Assembly (NCBI GenBank): GCA_964019695.1
Contig: OZ026515.1
Span: 137,955,049-138,019,048 of the forward strand
Length of the DNA stretch: 64,000 bases
DNA from: Loripinus fragilis
Lineage: Eukaryota > Mollusca > Bivalvia > Lucinida > Lucinidae
Direction of reading: 5' to 3'
The position numbers and the translations under genes were made by a program. The first letter of the stretch is position 1. Each line of letters starts with the position of its first letter. The notes under the pieces are model-generated. The model searched no databases and was not told where the DNA came from. It was given only the letters and a program-made list of their open reading frames with translations. Shown piece after piece: positions 45,229 through 55,915 of this stretch.

Positions 45229-46121
45229 TTTTCTACGGCGTTACTTATTAATGCATAAGTAACTAATGTAAGTTCATTTATGAAACAGTGGTTACTTAGC
45301 CTATAATTGTAATTGGTTTTGAAATGGACTATTCCGAAGAGGGGTGTGATCAAAGTTATTGTTCAATGAATAATGTTTTGATTAAATTTTTCGTTTTTCC
45401 AAGGGTAAAGTAAAATCAAACGTAGACTTCTCTTATTAAAAGAGTATTTTAAACGTCTAAAATCGGGTGTCTTTTCAGTGTAAATGTCGCATGTTCAACC
45501 CCTGTTATACCCACGGACTGTACCTATTTTTCACACTCGCTAGCAGGTCTAATGGTCTAACTTAGAAAAACTTATAATTGTAATTAATATTTCTACCAAG
45601 AAAATATTTCCAATTATGTGTTATCAGCGGTTTTCTGGGGCGAACTTATTGATAATTCATTACTATAGATACGAAATTCTTAAATAAGTATATTAAATAA
45701 ATATTTAAAGGACTATTCTGTAAATCATTGTGACGTCATTCATTCTATATTTAGCAGTTTGCGATAAAACAGTGCCACGATAAAACAGAAACAAACTTTT
45801 CATTTTATTAGAAAATAGGAGCAAGAAAAATAAAAGTTAAACAAACAAACAGAACGTACAACAGGCATACACGCAGAAAATATGAATAAGCAAAGAAAAT
45901 AACCTAAGAAATATTAAAGGCAAAACGCGGAAAATAGGCCATTCGATTGGTTTGACCTGAGGTTTGTTTCGATTTTGTGTCAAACGCGGAAGCAATCATC
46001 ATCTTTCTTTATTTTGCTACTGGCATGCTAGTAGATTTTTCCTATCACCCACAAACTCATGGCTGGGGTTGGGTTTCTTTCCATCAAAAGGAGGAAAATG
46101 CATGGGATATTATTCTTTCAA

Positions 46122-48635
46122 CTTTTTGCTTGCGGCGCTCTCGCCGCAAGCATTTCTGTCGGAATAGTGATACCCTCTACCTGGTTTGTCTATTTATATA
46201 AACAAACTGTTAGCATAACGGTCGTGGTTATGGGAACAAAACAGTTCAACGACAAGACAACTCACCGACAGCAAGTTAAGACAGGGTTCAGACAGAAATG
46301 GGAAAACAAAAGTCCAGGACTTTTACAGGACTATTCCAGGATTTTACCATTTTTCAAGGACTCAATTTCTTCCCAATTTTGTATAACACAACGTTTTAAA
46401 GTGCACTTTTTTCAGTCAGAAGCGGCGAAATGAATAGGCGCACTCGATTTCTTTGATTCTGACATCGGTGATAAAAACCGGGACTACTGCACAAATTGAA
46501 TAGAATAGAATACGAGTTGCACCTCGCTCTTTGACGTGTATCTAGCGATTTTCATTCAGGTTTTTTTTGCGATTTTCACACAGTTTTTTAGCGCATCCCA
46601 TAAATCTGAAAGGACTAGTATTTTTTGTATTTTTCAAAGACTAGTTCATATTTTCAAGGATGATTTTACAAAATTCCAGGACAATTCCAGGACAAAAGGC
46701 ACTTTTTTCTGGGACCAAGGCCATTTTTCCAGGTCTGTGAGCCCTGTAAGAGCATGTATCGTATTATATGCCATATTACCCCCCAAATTCAATTTGTGGA
46801 TATATGTTGTGGTCATGGAATGACGCTCGCTGTTTTCATCCACTGTGACTTTGATCTCAAGAGTCAGTTCTTGAAAAAATGCACCCACAGCAAATCGCCT
46901 ACTTTATTTATGGTAGCATTCCATATTTGGTATGTAGATACATCTTAGACCCTGGAGAGTCACCAAATGTGTCCAGGTCACTGTGACCTTGACCTCTGGT
47001 TTCTGTTCTAGCAAGGTCGAGCTCAGAGCTTATCTGTATATAATTTGAATCCTAAATTTGGTGTGAGGATATATTTTGGGATCATGGCGTGTGGCATACA
47101 CTTCTGGGTCAATTTGACATGTAGCTTGTACATAAGCATGTATAAAAACACTGCAGATTTGGTTTTATAATTTATTAATCATGCCACGATTGTCCAAACA
47201 TGAACCATCTAGCACAATTGGAATGATATTGGCCCACTTCGAATCGAACTAAAGTTCCTACTAAAGATCTTACGCAATAGATGTGCGCGTACGTTTACAC
47301 CTAAATGGCTACAGTTGCTCCCTTTTAATTAGTTGTCAAGTAAACAAAGTGAATAGCCCTGTATGTCCCACCTCAATTCTTCATCATAGACAAAAAGGGT
47401 GTGCATAAACTGCACAGACTACTCTAATTAACAATTACTAATAAGTGGGACCGCAAATAGAACACATCAAGGATTTATTTTGTAAAATAAAAACATTTTG
47501 ACGCTATTGATAGATCTTGAACCCATCTTGCTAGATAGTTCTAGAGGAGGGAACCAGATAAGCTACTAGAGTAACGGTGCTCTGACCCACCGTTGATCTT
47601 TAGTAGGTTCATGACGTCACTATAGTAGCGACTATCGATGTTCGAATTGAACTTTAGTTACTATAGTAGGAACTAAACTTCGATTCGAAGTGGGCCATTA
47701 TAATTGCCATCAGTAATCTATATAGAATTGCTACCAGTCTGATAATAATAGTGGTCATTAATACACGTAAAATATTGTAATAATATTTCTTTCTTTTCCA
47801 AATGGTTATGTTCATTACTCTATAAATGTAATTGTCTGCAGTAGAGTTGTATGATTATCAGAACTTAGCATCAGCCTATAGACTAGCAACAAATTAGGAA
47901 TATGTTTATATGGGAAACATGAAATGACTATTTGAAAAGTTCTAGGCCTTTGGGAAAGGCGATCAACTATACAGCTCCTCAGAGAATGTTATCAGGCTAC
48001 AGGGACAGTTAAATATTGAGGCAGGTCTGGTTAACCAAAAATGACGACCTGACGTTAAGACGGCAACTTACGCCAAGTGTATCAATGATATTTGCATCGA
48101 AGATATCCGTTCTGGCTGGCTATAGTCAGTTCCAGACAAATAATAGGGTAATTTGTATCCAGGTTTTTAATAAAAATATTTCGAAACAATTACTTTAAAT
48201 CACGTCTGATTCCTAGACAAATTTCAATTTGCAACTTTTGAATCTAAGGGTATTGCTATTCGATAGACTGTTGTCCTAACATTATTTATATTTTGGCATG
48301 AAATTAAAAACATGTTTTGCTGACGTGTTGATGTTCATTGTTGCCCAAACCAAAAAAAATTGATACATTGAAAATAAGTAAAATTTTATTAATTTCATTT
48401 TTTTGCGTTTTTAAAGTCCTTCAGTGTACGTTGCTAGGTGCCGCTTTAGATAACTGTTTGTGTTTTTCTTTTTCCAAAAGAGTATCTTACCCACCGACTC
48501 AATAACTATTGTTAATGTTCGTCTATGACGTGGATTTAGTGCAGTGTAAACAATAACCATATTTGGAGGTGTTCCCAACAAGGTACACATGCTGTTTTTC
48601 AACTAGGCAAGCCCTCTTTTAAAAAGGAAAATTTA
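46122..48635. other. About 2.5 kb inserted into repeat copy B
   Basis: Absent from copy A. It opens with a perfect short hairpin (GCTTGCGGCG-CTCT-CGCCGCAAGC, 46127-46150). It then holds a repeat with CCAGGACTTTTACAGGACTATTCCAGG-like blocks and a TGACCTTGACC stretch (46840-47010), and a complete MITE (47231-47696). No coding sequence. The insertion ends could not be fixed to the base, and no terminal repeats were found. Confidence 0.6.
47231..47696. mobile_element. 466-bp MITE with ATT duplication
   Basis: Ends GGCCCACTTCGAATCGAACT and AGTTCCTAC... match their complement over about 33 bp with two or three mismatches. ATT flanks both sides (47228-47230 and 47697-47699). GGCCC-type ends with a 3-bp duplication are PIF/Harbinger-like. 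Confidence 0.87.
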
Positions 48636-48929
48636 TTCTTGTTCTTTTTTTAGAATACTGTATATCAAGGGACGTAATGCAGTCTAACTTTTTCTTTCCC
48701 CGCGGACAAGTATTGGTTTTCATAAAAGACTGATGATAACAAGTATTCACAAAAGCTTGCTTCCCCGTCACCGTCTGATTGAATGGTTTATTAGCGAGAC
48801 GCCAAGCATTTAAAGAATCATCTCATTGCGAAAAAAAATTCATTATTATCCTTCATCTATTATTACTCATAAGAACCTTTCAACAACGCCGTTTATAACA
48901 TGTAACACATGTTATAGTTTTTCTTGTTG

Positions 48930-49390
48930 TTCTGATGCGAAGACAATATGGGCGACATGTTAATTTTAATTATTTGCCCCTAAGATTAAATTTGGTGCAT
49001 TTCGACTGAAATTGGCACACAAAATGCAAGAAAGTCCTGATCCCCATATACTACAATGGACATACTGTTTAAATTGCACTGATACAATATAAGCTATTTT
49101 GATGACGTCATAATGACGTCCAGACGTGAAACCCAGATGGGTGACCGGGGTCATTTTCATTAGTTATCCCCTAAAGTTTGATTGGCATAGGTCACCATAA
49201 ATCGGCATCAAATTCGCACGAGAGTCCCGATCGCCCCTGACTACATACTGTAAGCACTATAATAAATGCATTTAAAAAAACTGTGAATTTTCCCTTTAAA
49301 TTGTGTTCTTGTTGTTACTGTGGCTGTTAGTGTTCTATGTCTCCTTCATACGGTGCTGTGGGTTGATCTTGGGTTTGTGATTGTGGCATT
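48930..49390. other. Non-coding stretch
   Basis: Includes two related blocks (AAAATGCAAGAAAGTCCTGATC near 49022 and ATTCGCACGAGAGTCCCGATCG near 49210), suggesting an old tandem duplication. No gene. Confidence 0.4.
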
Positions 49391-49394
49391 GTTT

Positions 49395-49590
49395 GAGCAG
49401 GGTGGATCCAGGATTTCTGGAAAGGAGGTTCATATAAAGGTGTGGGGGTTCGCCTTGCTAATTTATCTCATTTTTCTTAAATGTCCCATGAAAATGAAAT
49501 AATTTGGTCTCACTGAGACCAATTATTTCATTTTCATAGGATATTTAAAAAGGGGGGAGGGGCTCTGGATCCGAATGCCGCCACTGCAGA
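49395..49590. repeat. Repeat with GGATCCAG ends and a central 50-bp palindrome
   Basis: GCAGGGTGGATCCAGGATTT and GGGCTCTGGATCCGAATGCC resemble inverted ends. In the middle, 49488-49537 is an almost perfect palindrome (ATGAAAATGAAATAATTTGG... centred on TCTCACTGAGA). Confidence 0.72.
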
Positions 49591-49956
49591 GTAAAACAAG
49601 AATCAAATCGCTGGCACCGGTAGTCCGAGTTCTAGTAAACAGTGCATAGGAATTGATATTTTTTGTTGGAATGTACGCCAATTAAAGAACAAACTCGAAA
49701 TTTAATAAGCAACATGTTTTATGTACAAATATGTGTAAACAAATACAAAGCAATAAATCTCAGTCATTTGGTAAAGTGCTCTATGTTGTAACTAGTCCTG
49801 GATCTGGAAAAGAAAAGAATAACATTGATATTACTTGTAAATAATAATAATAAAAAAATATTTATTATAATTTAATTTTATTAGGTCCAGATAAGGAAAT
49901 TTTATTTGCGTTAAATTTTAATTATTTTCTTACCCATTAATTTAAACATGTGTTTT

Positions 49957-50003
49957 GGGTGCTCAAAAGAACCGTCTCATTGAGACGGTTCTTTTGAGTA
50001 CCC
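49957..50003. repeat. Near-perfect 47-bp palindrome (GGGTGCTCAAAAGAACCGTC family)
   Basis: Arms GGGTGCTCAAAAGAACCGTC / GACGGTTCTTTTGAGTACCC around TCATTGA. Diverged relatives lie at 33457, 37562, 39965 and 50117. Confidence 0.88.
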
Positions 50004-50526
50004 ACAACATATGTTTTGGATTAGAAATAAAGAAAATAATTTTCCAATACGCACTCCTATCTGGAGGCCTAAAATTTATTATATTAATTTGTTTCTTTTC
50101 CAAAACATATTTTGTGGGTAGTCAATAGAGCTGTCTAATGAGACAATTCTTTAAAACAATATTTTATTTCTTAAAACATACAATTATTTAACAATTTACA
50201 TGATCAATGGACCAGGGTCTGACAGTAAGCTAAAGCTTATACAACGTACTAATACTCCATTTTAGGGCACATAGTTGTTATTGTATAATGCAAAAAGAAT
50301 TACATCAAAACATTGTGGTGTTAGTAAAAAGTGGTCGTTTTTCTTCTATTGCCTCAATGCCACAACTTATCCGATTATGCCCTCGTTTTGCTAGTACATG
50401 TATACTACTGGTTTTTACTTGGTTTTTGATGAAAGTATGCATGCACTAAGTCCTAGTTAAGCGTTTGTTAAGGCCGTTATGATACGACGGACAAATTGTT
50501 GAAAGCGAAGTTACGCTCAACCAGAA

Positions 50527-50547
50527 CAGCAGCAGTAGCAACAACAA

Positions 50548-50586
<39 letters not shown>
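50527..50586. repeat. (CAG)n / (CAA)n microsatellite
   Basis: CAGCAGCAGTAGCAACAAC leads into an uninterrupted CAG run of about twelve units. The poly-Leu frame on the - strand (50446-50889) is an artefact of it. Confidence 0.9.
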
Positions 50587-50588
<2 letters not shown>

Positions 50589-50609
50589 TCTTACGCAGTT
50601 GCTTACTTA

Positions 50610-50892
50610 CATGCGCGAATCCAGAAAGTTTTGTCAGAGGGGGTCCAACTTTGACAACGTTTTTTTTTCCAAGTACCACTATAAGCGGGCCATCATCGGC
50701 CCGCCAGCGAAACGCCATTAAATGGCGTTTCACTGGCGTGCCGATGATGGCTCGACATTGAATGCTGGCCTGGTAGCTGCGATTTTTCAGGGGATCGGAC
50801 CTGTATTGCCAGAAAACCCTATATTTTTGTGATTTTTCAGGGGGGGGGGGTCCGGACCCCATGCCCCCCCCCCCCCTCTGAATCCGCACATG
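50610..50892. mobile_element. MITE with 5-bp duplication ACTTA and internal palindrome
   Basis: Ends CATGCGCGAATCCAG and CTGAATCCGCACATG, flanked by ACTTA at 50605-50609 and 50893-50897. Third member of the family at 37926 and 43141. It has gained a long inner palindrome (50688-50748, GCCATCATCGGC...GAAACGCCATT and complement). Confidence 0.88.
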
Positions 50893-51068
50893 ACTTACTA
50901 ATAATAGAAACTTACCAATAATAGAAATATGTAGGAAAATTACTCATTAGCCTTGGAGAACAGTGACTGTTGTATTGGCGTTGTTGTTATTGTTGTTGTT
51001 GTTGAAGCCAAACAAGACGATGATAATGAAAATCAGGCCAATAAGAGCAACTGAAAATAAAATAACTA

Positions 51069-51274
51069 CAGTAAAAGCTGTGTAAAACGGCCACTTTCAA
51101 AACGGCCAAAATTGGTTTCCAAGACTGGTTATGGCTTGATGCAGGTCAAGAGTATTGCAGTACGCTCCAAGTGGAGCATTCTGTAATACTTTCGATCTTC
51201 ATTAAGCTACCCATTGGCATTAAGACCTTTGTTTTGTCTATGTTTGAGTGGCCGTTTTACACAGGTTTTTACTG
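51069..51274. mobile_element. MITE with TA duplication (CAGTAAAAGCTGTG family)
   Basis: Ends CAGTAAAAGCTGTGTAAAAC plus GGCCACT and the complement, flanked by TA at 51067-51068 and 51275-51276. Central palindrome CTCCAAGTGGAGCATTC. 206 bp. Mariner-like by target site. Confidence 0.87.
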
Positions 51275-51337
51275 TAATTACGTAGATACACAAGATTAGA
51301 AAAGCCAACAGATCTGGCCCGAGCTTATAATAATTTT

Positions 51338-51593
51338 TTTCATGCTCAACTCAACTGAGCATGACAATTATCATGCTCATAAATGTTAAAATGCCAACAC
51401 TTATAAGCAGGATAAAATGCCATTTATCATGCTCAGATATTAAAATGTCAACAATTGTTGGCAATTTAACAATTGTTAGCATGATAAATACAACATCTGA
51501 AAGTTTAAAAGCAAGAAAAATCTAATTTTTCAGCATTATAGTTCTTATGAGCAGTAAATAAAATTCATTCTCAGGTGAGTTGAGCATGACTTT
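51338..51593. mobile_element. Fold-back MITE (CATGCTCAACTCA family)
   Basis: TCATGCTCAACTCAACTGAG at the left and CTCAGGTGAGTTGAGCATGA at the right are inverted. The interior repeats TTATCATGCTC and ATGTTAAAATGCCAAC. A relative starts at 63837 and runs out of the window. Confidence 0.75.
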
Positions 51594-51807
51594 TGATAAG
51601 TATGGGGTCAATGTATGTACTTATTGCATAGGCGGACAGAGAAGGCTAGGACAAGTCGGGAAGCTTCGGAGACCAGGTAACTTGAGATACAAATAGAAAC
51701 AGTAATGATTTAGATGAGCCGTGTCATTGGCCGTCACATCATGATTTTCTCTGTTTGCATATTGCATTTATCTACGAATTGTAGCAAGTCTCACACAACA
51801 GTCTGCT

Positions 51808-52930
51808 ACACCAAATACACTGTTTCCTCATATATAGTGAGCCACTTTAGTTACGCACCACTTATAAAATGTAAAATAATTTAAAAAAGAAATTGGATAT
51901 TTTAATCAGAGACTACCAGCGTAAAGCGCATCTATATATGCATTGGCCATTGAAATTTTATTGTTATCGGATCAGAAACAAATGAAAAAATTGTTCTTGA
52001 ACGGCACTACCCTCAAAACACAATTTCACATTGCATTATTTCGAATGAAACTCAGATCACATTGCAATTTTTTCAGGGTCGAATTTCTGCTATGCCAGAG
52101 ATAAGAACAGATTATTCTTGGCAATATCTAAGACTGGAATGTGTTTGTTAACTTTATATTTATTTTTAATGTTTTACTAGTTTGGTTCCCAGCTGGCCAA
52201 GGTTTGAAAAAAAAAAGATTTTAGTACTTTTTTTAAAGTTAGATAAAATTTCGTATGATTCTTAGTAAACCAGTTATCAAAACACTTCTTTTATAATTTC
52301 ATTTTAAACAACCATGTATCCGCCATTTATTTTCGTAAAAAAAAATGATGGATTTATTGGCGTCGCGGTGTTGACGTTAGTGATGACGTCACTACTACTA
52401 AGGCTATACGACATGTCAATGATAAGATGTTTTAGTGTTTTAATACTTCTATGTCAATAAGTGACTCATAACAAGACAATTTACGAAGAAAAATCTGTTT
52501 GATTATTGTAACTGACGTTAATATGACGCCAAAACGAGCATTTCTTCAAACAGTAACAGTGTTACTGATTTCAACGACCGAAAAAGGGGGTTTACTTGAA
52601 TAAAATAATTGTTTTTGGTGTTTTTCTGTCACAGCGATCACCATGGATAATGCCTAGCGCAAAACGCAAATAGAAAATATAGACGTTCAAATTGCACGTG
52701 CAGTCGTGCACTTTTGTCAAAATTGTCTTTGGTGTAGCAGAATGATTCGCATAAGTGATTCCGATACTTTTTTTTTCGATGTCATCAAACAGATAAAATG
52801 TCAATAAGTAAATTATCATAGAGAATGTTCGAATCCAGCATTTTTGTGAAAAAATGTGGGCCCTTAAAAGTGGTGCGTAACTAAAGTGGCTCACTGTATA
52901 TGAGGGAACAGAAACCATTGGTGTGTTTGG
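51808..52930. mobile_element. 1.1-kb non-autonomous inverted-repeat element
   Basis: The left segment CCTCATATATAGTGAGCCAC plus TTTAGTTACGCACCACTT (51828-51867) has its complement at 52872-52909. Weaker similarity extends outward to CACCAAATACACTG / complement near 52925. A 119-codon - strand frame at 52592-52951 crosses the right end and is not a convincing gene. No transposase. Confidence 0.78.
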
Positions 52931-53510
52931 CTGAACAAAAACAAAACACAAAACATACTAAAACCAAAAGTAACTTTACACTTTTCAGTAGCGAATTTAT
53001 CTATTATCTATACCCATTTTGATGTTGCAATAAGTTCCAAGCACTTGCCCTAACATAATTCATACAAAACGACTTGCGCAGGTTAATCTTTTTCGAGTTA
53101 TCTGTGCTTTCATTAAAATACAAATTCAGCATTTTCTCACAAACTCTTAGGAAAACTGAGGATAAACTACTGCCAGAAATTTTGTCATTTGTTTAAACAT
53201 ATTTTATTTCAACTTCATGACATACATGCATAAATCAACTGACAGTTCTATGTACGACCCACGTTGATTGTTTGCTAATTAGAATAAAACACTATATATT
53301 TAAATTGAAAACAATGTTCGGGTAGCCGACCGGAGTGTTTCAACATATCTATCAAGGCGGACGGGCACTAGAGTAGCTTTATAAAAAGAAACTAGACACT
53401 AAAATACAAGTAAGTTTTCTGTCATACAAAGCCAAACTTTACAGATTTCACCGTAAATTATGAATAAGTAGGACTAGATCTATTGATCATAACCTGGCTC
53501 CATATACGAT
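52931..53510. other. Non-coding stretch
   Basis: No gene or element end recognised. Confidence 0.4.
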
Positions 53511-53514
53511 AATG

Positions 53515-53845
53515 CTTTATCACATGACGTCGCGCCTGGGAGTGATATAACGCCATGCAAAAAAATCGATAAACCACATCCGTAACGTTACGTGATGACG
53601 TCCATTATAACGTTGCGAAAAAGATGACAAAATCTTAACGTTTTCACGCCAAAAATGAAATTCTAACTCATTTAATGTCATGTGATAAAAAGAATCTATC
53701 ATTCGTGATCCTGTAATATTGATTTCATTAAACCCGTTGCGAAAAATATATTAGATGCTCGGCAAGCCGCTCGCATTTTATCTCTATTCCTCAGCTCGTT
53801 TAATAAATTCAATAAAACATGAGCACTCATATAAGATCCTCTATG
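53515..53845. repeat. Dispersed repeat (ATGACGTCGCGCCTGGGAGT family), copy 2
   Basis: Starts TTTATCACATGACGTCGCGC, includes GTAACGTTACGTGATGACGT and GTTGCGAAAAA, and ends in CTCAGCTCGTTTAATAAATT then AGATCCTCTAT. Inverted relative at 17816-18010, direct relative at 54112-54420. Confidence 0.75.
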
Positions 53846-54111
53846 TGTGTTCTATTTTGCAATATAAGGATACCAGTAAACATGTACTTTGGCCAAGAAG
53901 AAATACCGCATAATGTTGCATTACACCATTTTCTGTACAGTTTGCTAATATCAAACAATCTTCCGGGACAGAAATGCATCAATTTATAGAAATTTTGACC
54001 GGCAACCCCTTAGAAATACAAACTCGACTATTCCATTCCTATTCTTTAAACACAAATGGGACTATCCATCAGAATGAATATGGTTAATAGCTCTAGGAAT
54101 GGTACATTTAT

Positions 54112-54420
54112 TTATCATATGACGTCGCGTCCGGGAGTGAAATAAGGCCATGCATTTAAATCGATAAACCAATAGTGGTTTACAAATTTTCGGGAAACGT
54201 TATGAATTGACGCTTTTAACGTCACGCATATAGCAAAACACTCACGATTTCACGCCCAAGAAATGATTTCAAAATGATATGATAAATAGAATCTAACATT
54301 CGTGCTCCTGTATTAAACTCGTTGCGAAAAAGAGATAAAATGTTAGGCAAGCCTCGCATGTTATCTATTTTCCTCAACTCGTTTAATAAAACAAAAATCA
54401 ATAAAAAATGATCCTCTATT
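54112..54420. repeat. Dispersed repeat (ATGACGTCGCGCCTGGGAGT family), copy 3
   Basis: TTATCATATGACGTCGCGTC, GGGAGTGAAATAAGGCCATG, AATCGATAAACC, then CTCGTTGCGAAAAAGAGATA and GATCCTCTATTTA. Same order as 53515-53845. Confidence 0.75.
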
Positions 54421-54580
54421 TATTAGCTCATTTATAAGATGAGTGGTAAGAAGGCCTTTATCTTCAAAAGTACTCCTAGCCTAGTACTGGTTCAACCCAG
54501 GAAGACCCATCCCTACATAACTAAATGATTTTTGATGGGTCGTAAAGTCTCAAATCAAACAAACAAAAAAATCAAACTAC

Positions 54581-54806
54581 TGTCCTGCCAGCCAAGAGTG
54601 ACAGTGACATCATGTTTGTTTACAAAGTTATAAGGGACTTAGAATCGATAGATAACTTGTGTAGTAATCCTATCCTGCTGATAGGATTAATACACAAGTG
54701 ATCTCTCGATTCGCGTTAGCTAAAATGGAGTGTACAAGTTTATGTTTTGCTAAACAATTATAAACAGAATATTACGTCACTGTCACTTATGGTTGACGCG
54801 ACAATA
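54581..54806. mobile_element. Fold-back MITE next to the Gly-rich exon
   Basis: Outer ends (CTGCCAGCCAAGAGTGACAG and CTGTCACTTATGGTTGACGC) and an inner hairpin (ATCCTATCCTG-CT-GATAGGAT with TAATACACAAGTGAT) are shared with 63034-63257. Its right edge lies about 25 bp from the splice donor of the secreted-protein exon. Confidence 0.82.
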
Positions 54807-54828
54807 GCGTGAACATGTAGATGCAATT

Positions 54829-55030
54829 TCACTTACGGAAGCCACCATTTCCTGCTCCACCGCCGCCGCCGCCGTAGTAACCACCGTAGTAAGGCATGTA
54901 ACCCATACCTCCTCCGTAACCATAACCACTTCCCCAGCCGCCGACACCACCTCCGTATCCACCAGCTAGGACAAGGCCGAGTAGGCAGGATAATGCAAGG
55001 GCGCTCACTGCTAGAACCTTCATGATGGTA
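54829..55030 (-). CDS. Exon of a secreted glycine/tyrosine-rich protein
   Basis: The frame starts at ATG 55023-55021 with a clear signal peptide, MKVLAVSALALSCLLGLVLA, followed by about 44 residues that are almost only Gly, Tyr, Trp, Met and Pro (for example YGGGMGYMPYYGGYYGGG) and end GNGGFRK-stop. Such proteins are extracellular; in molluscs Gly/Tyr-rich secreted proteins include shell-matrix (shematrin-like) proteins and antimicrobial Gly-rich peptides, and I cannot choose between them. CTTCTAG directly before GTTACCATCATG is a good 3' splice site. The last codons, TTCC|GTAAGTGA, contain a perfect donor GTAAGT at 54838-54833, so the true exon probably ends at 54839 and the protein continues in an exon I could not identify. 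Upstream lies a tandem array of its first part. Confidence 0.75.
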
Positions 55031-55915
55031 ACCTAGAAGTAAAATACAGTGTAACCATGGTAACCGACAGCTAGGACAAGGCCTAGTAGGCAGAATAATC
55101 ACTGCTAAAACCCAAGAAGAAATAGAATACTGTGTAACCATGGTAACCGTCAGCTAGGACAAAGCCTAGTTGGCAGGATAATGCTAGGGCGTTCACTGCT
55201 AGAACCTTCATGATGGTAACCTAGAAGAAGTAAAATACAGTATAACCATGGTAACCATCAGCTAGGACAAGACCTAGGAGGCAGAAAAAAGCAAGGGAGC
55301 TCACTGCTAGAACCTTCATGATGGTAACTTAGAAGAAATAAAAAAAGGTATAACCATGGTAACCGTCATCTAGGACAAGGCCTAGTAGGCAGGATAATGC
55401 AAGGGAGCTCACTGCTATAACCTTCATGATGGTAATCTAGAAGAAGTAAAATACAGTGTAACCATGGTAACCGTCAGCTAGGACAAGGCCTAGTAGGCAG
55501 GATAATGCAAGGGCGCTCACTGCTAGAACCTTCATGATGGTAACCTAGAAGAAATAAAATACAGTGTAACCATGGTAATCGCCAGTAGGAAAAGTCCTAG
55601 CAGGCAGAATAATGCAAGGGCGCTCACTGCTAGAACCTTCATGATGGTAACCTAGAAGGAGTAAAATACTGTGTAACCATGGTAACCGTCAGCTAGGACA
55701 AGACCTCATAGGCAGGATAATGCAAGGGTGCTCACTGCAAGCACCTTCATGATGGTAACCTAAAAGAAATAAAATACTGTGTAACCAACTGTGTAACCAT
55801 GGTAACAGTCAGCTAGGACAATGCCTAGTAGGCAGAATAATCACTGCTAGAACCTTCATAATGGTAACCTAGCAGGAATAAAATACTTTGTAATCATGGT
55901 AAACCTCGCTAACAC
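55031..55915 (-). repeat. 108-bp tandem array of signal-peptide exon starts
   Basis: On the - strand each unit is: intron tail with TTTTACTTCTTCTAG, GTTACCATC, ATG, then the codons for MKVLAVSALALSCLLGLVLA, then GACGGTTACCATGGTTACAC leading into the next unit. ATG positions (first base of CAT on the + strand) are 55209, 55317, 55425, 55533, 55640, 55748 and 55857 (the last mutated to ATT AAG-like), plus a truncated unit at about 55060-55140. Spacing is 107-109 bp, and 108 is a multiple of three. Each unit encodes a 32-codon mini-frame ending at the TAG of the acceptor. The copies are 85-95% alike by eye. Confidence 0.9.

Larger units (their letters stand above)
45229..48928 (-). mobile_element. 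Long dispersed repeat, copy B (inverted, interrupted)
   Basis: 45229-46120 and about 48635-48928 are complementary to copy A (6855-8462). Copy B lacks the TTAA MITE of copy A and so preserves its empty site. It is interrupted between about 46122 and 48635 by unrelated sequence. Confidence 0.75.

Noticed and set aside
50446..50889. 147-codon - strand frame with a long poly-Leu run
   Set aside because: It runs through a CAG microsatellite and a MITE whose ends and target duplication are clear; the Leu run is the microsatellite read in one frame.
52592..52951. 119-codon - strand frame
   Set aside because: Crosses the right terminal repeat of the 51808-52930 element and has no recognisable domain; not a transposase.
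54833..55141. 102-codon - strand Arg/Trp-rich frame
   Set aside because: Out-of-frame shadow of the Gly-rich exon and of one array unit; the Gly-rich frame has the signal peptide and splice sites.
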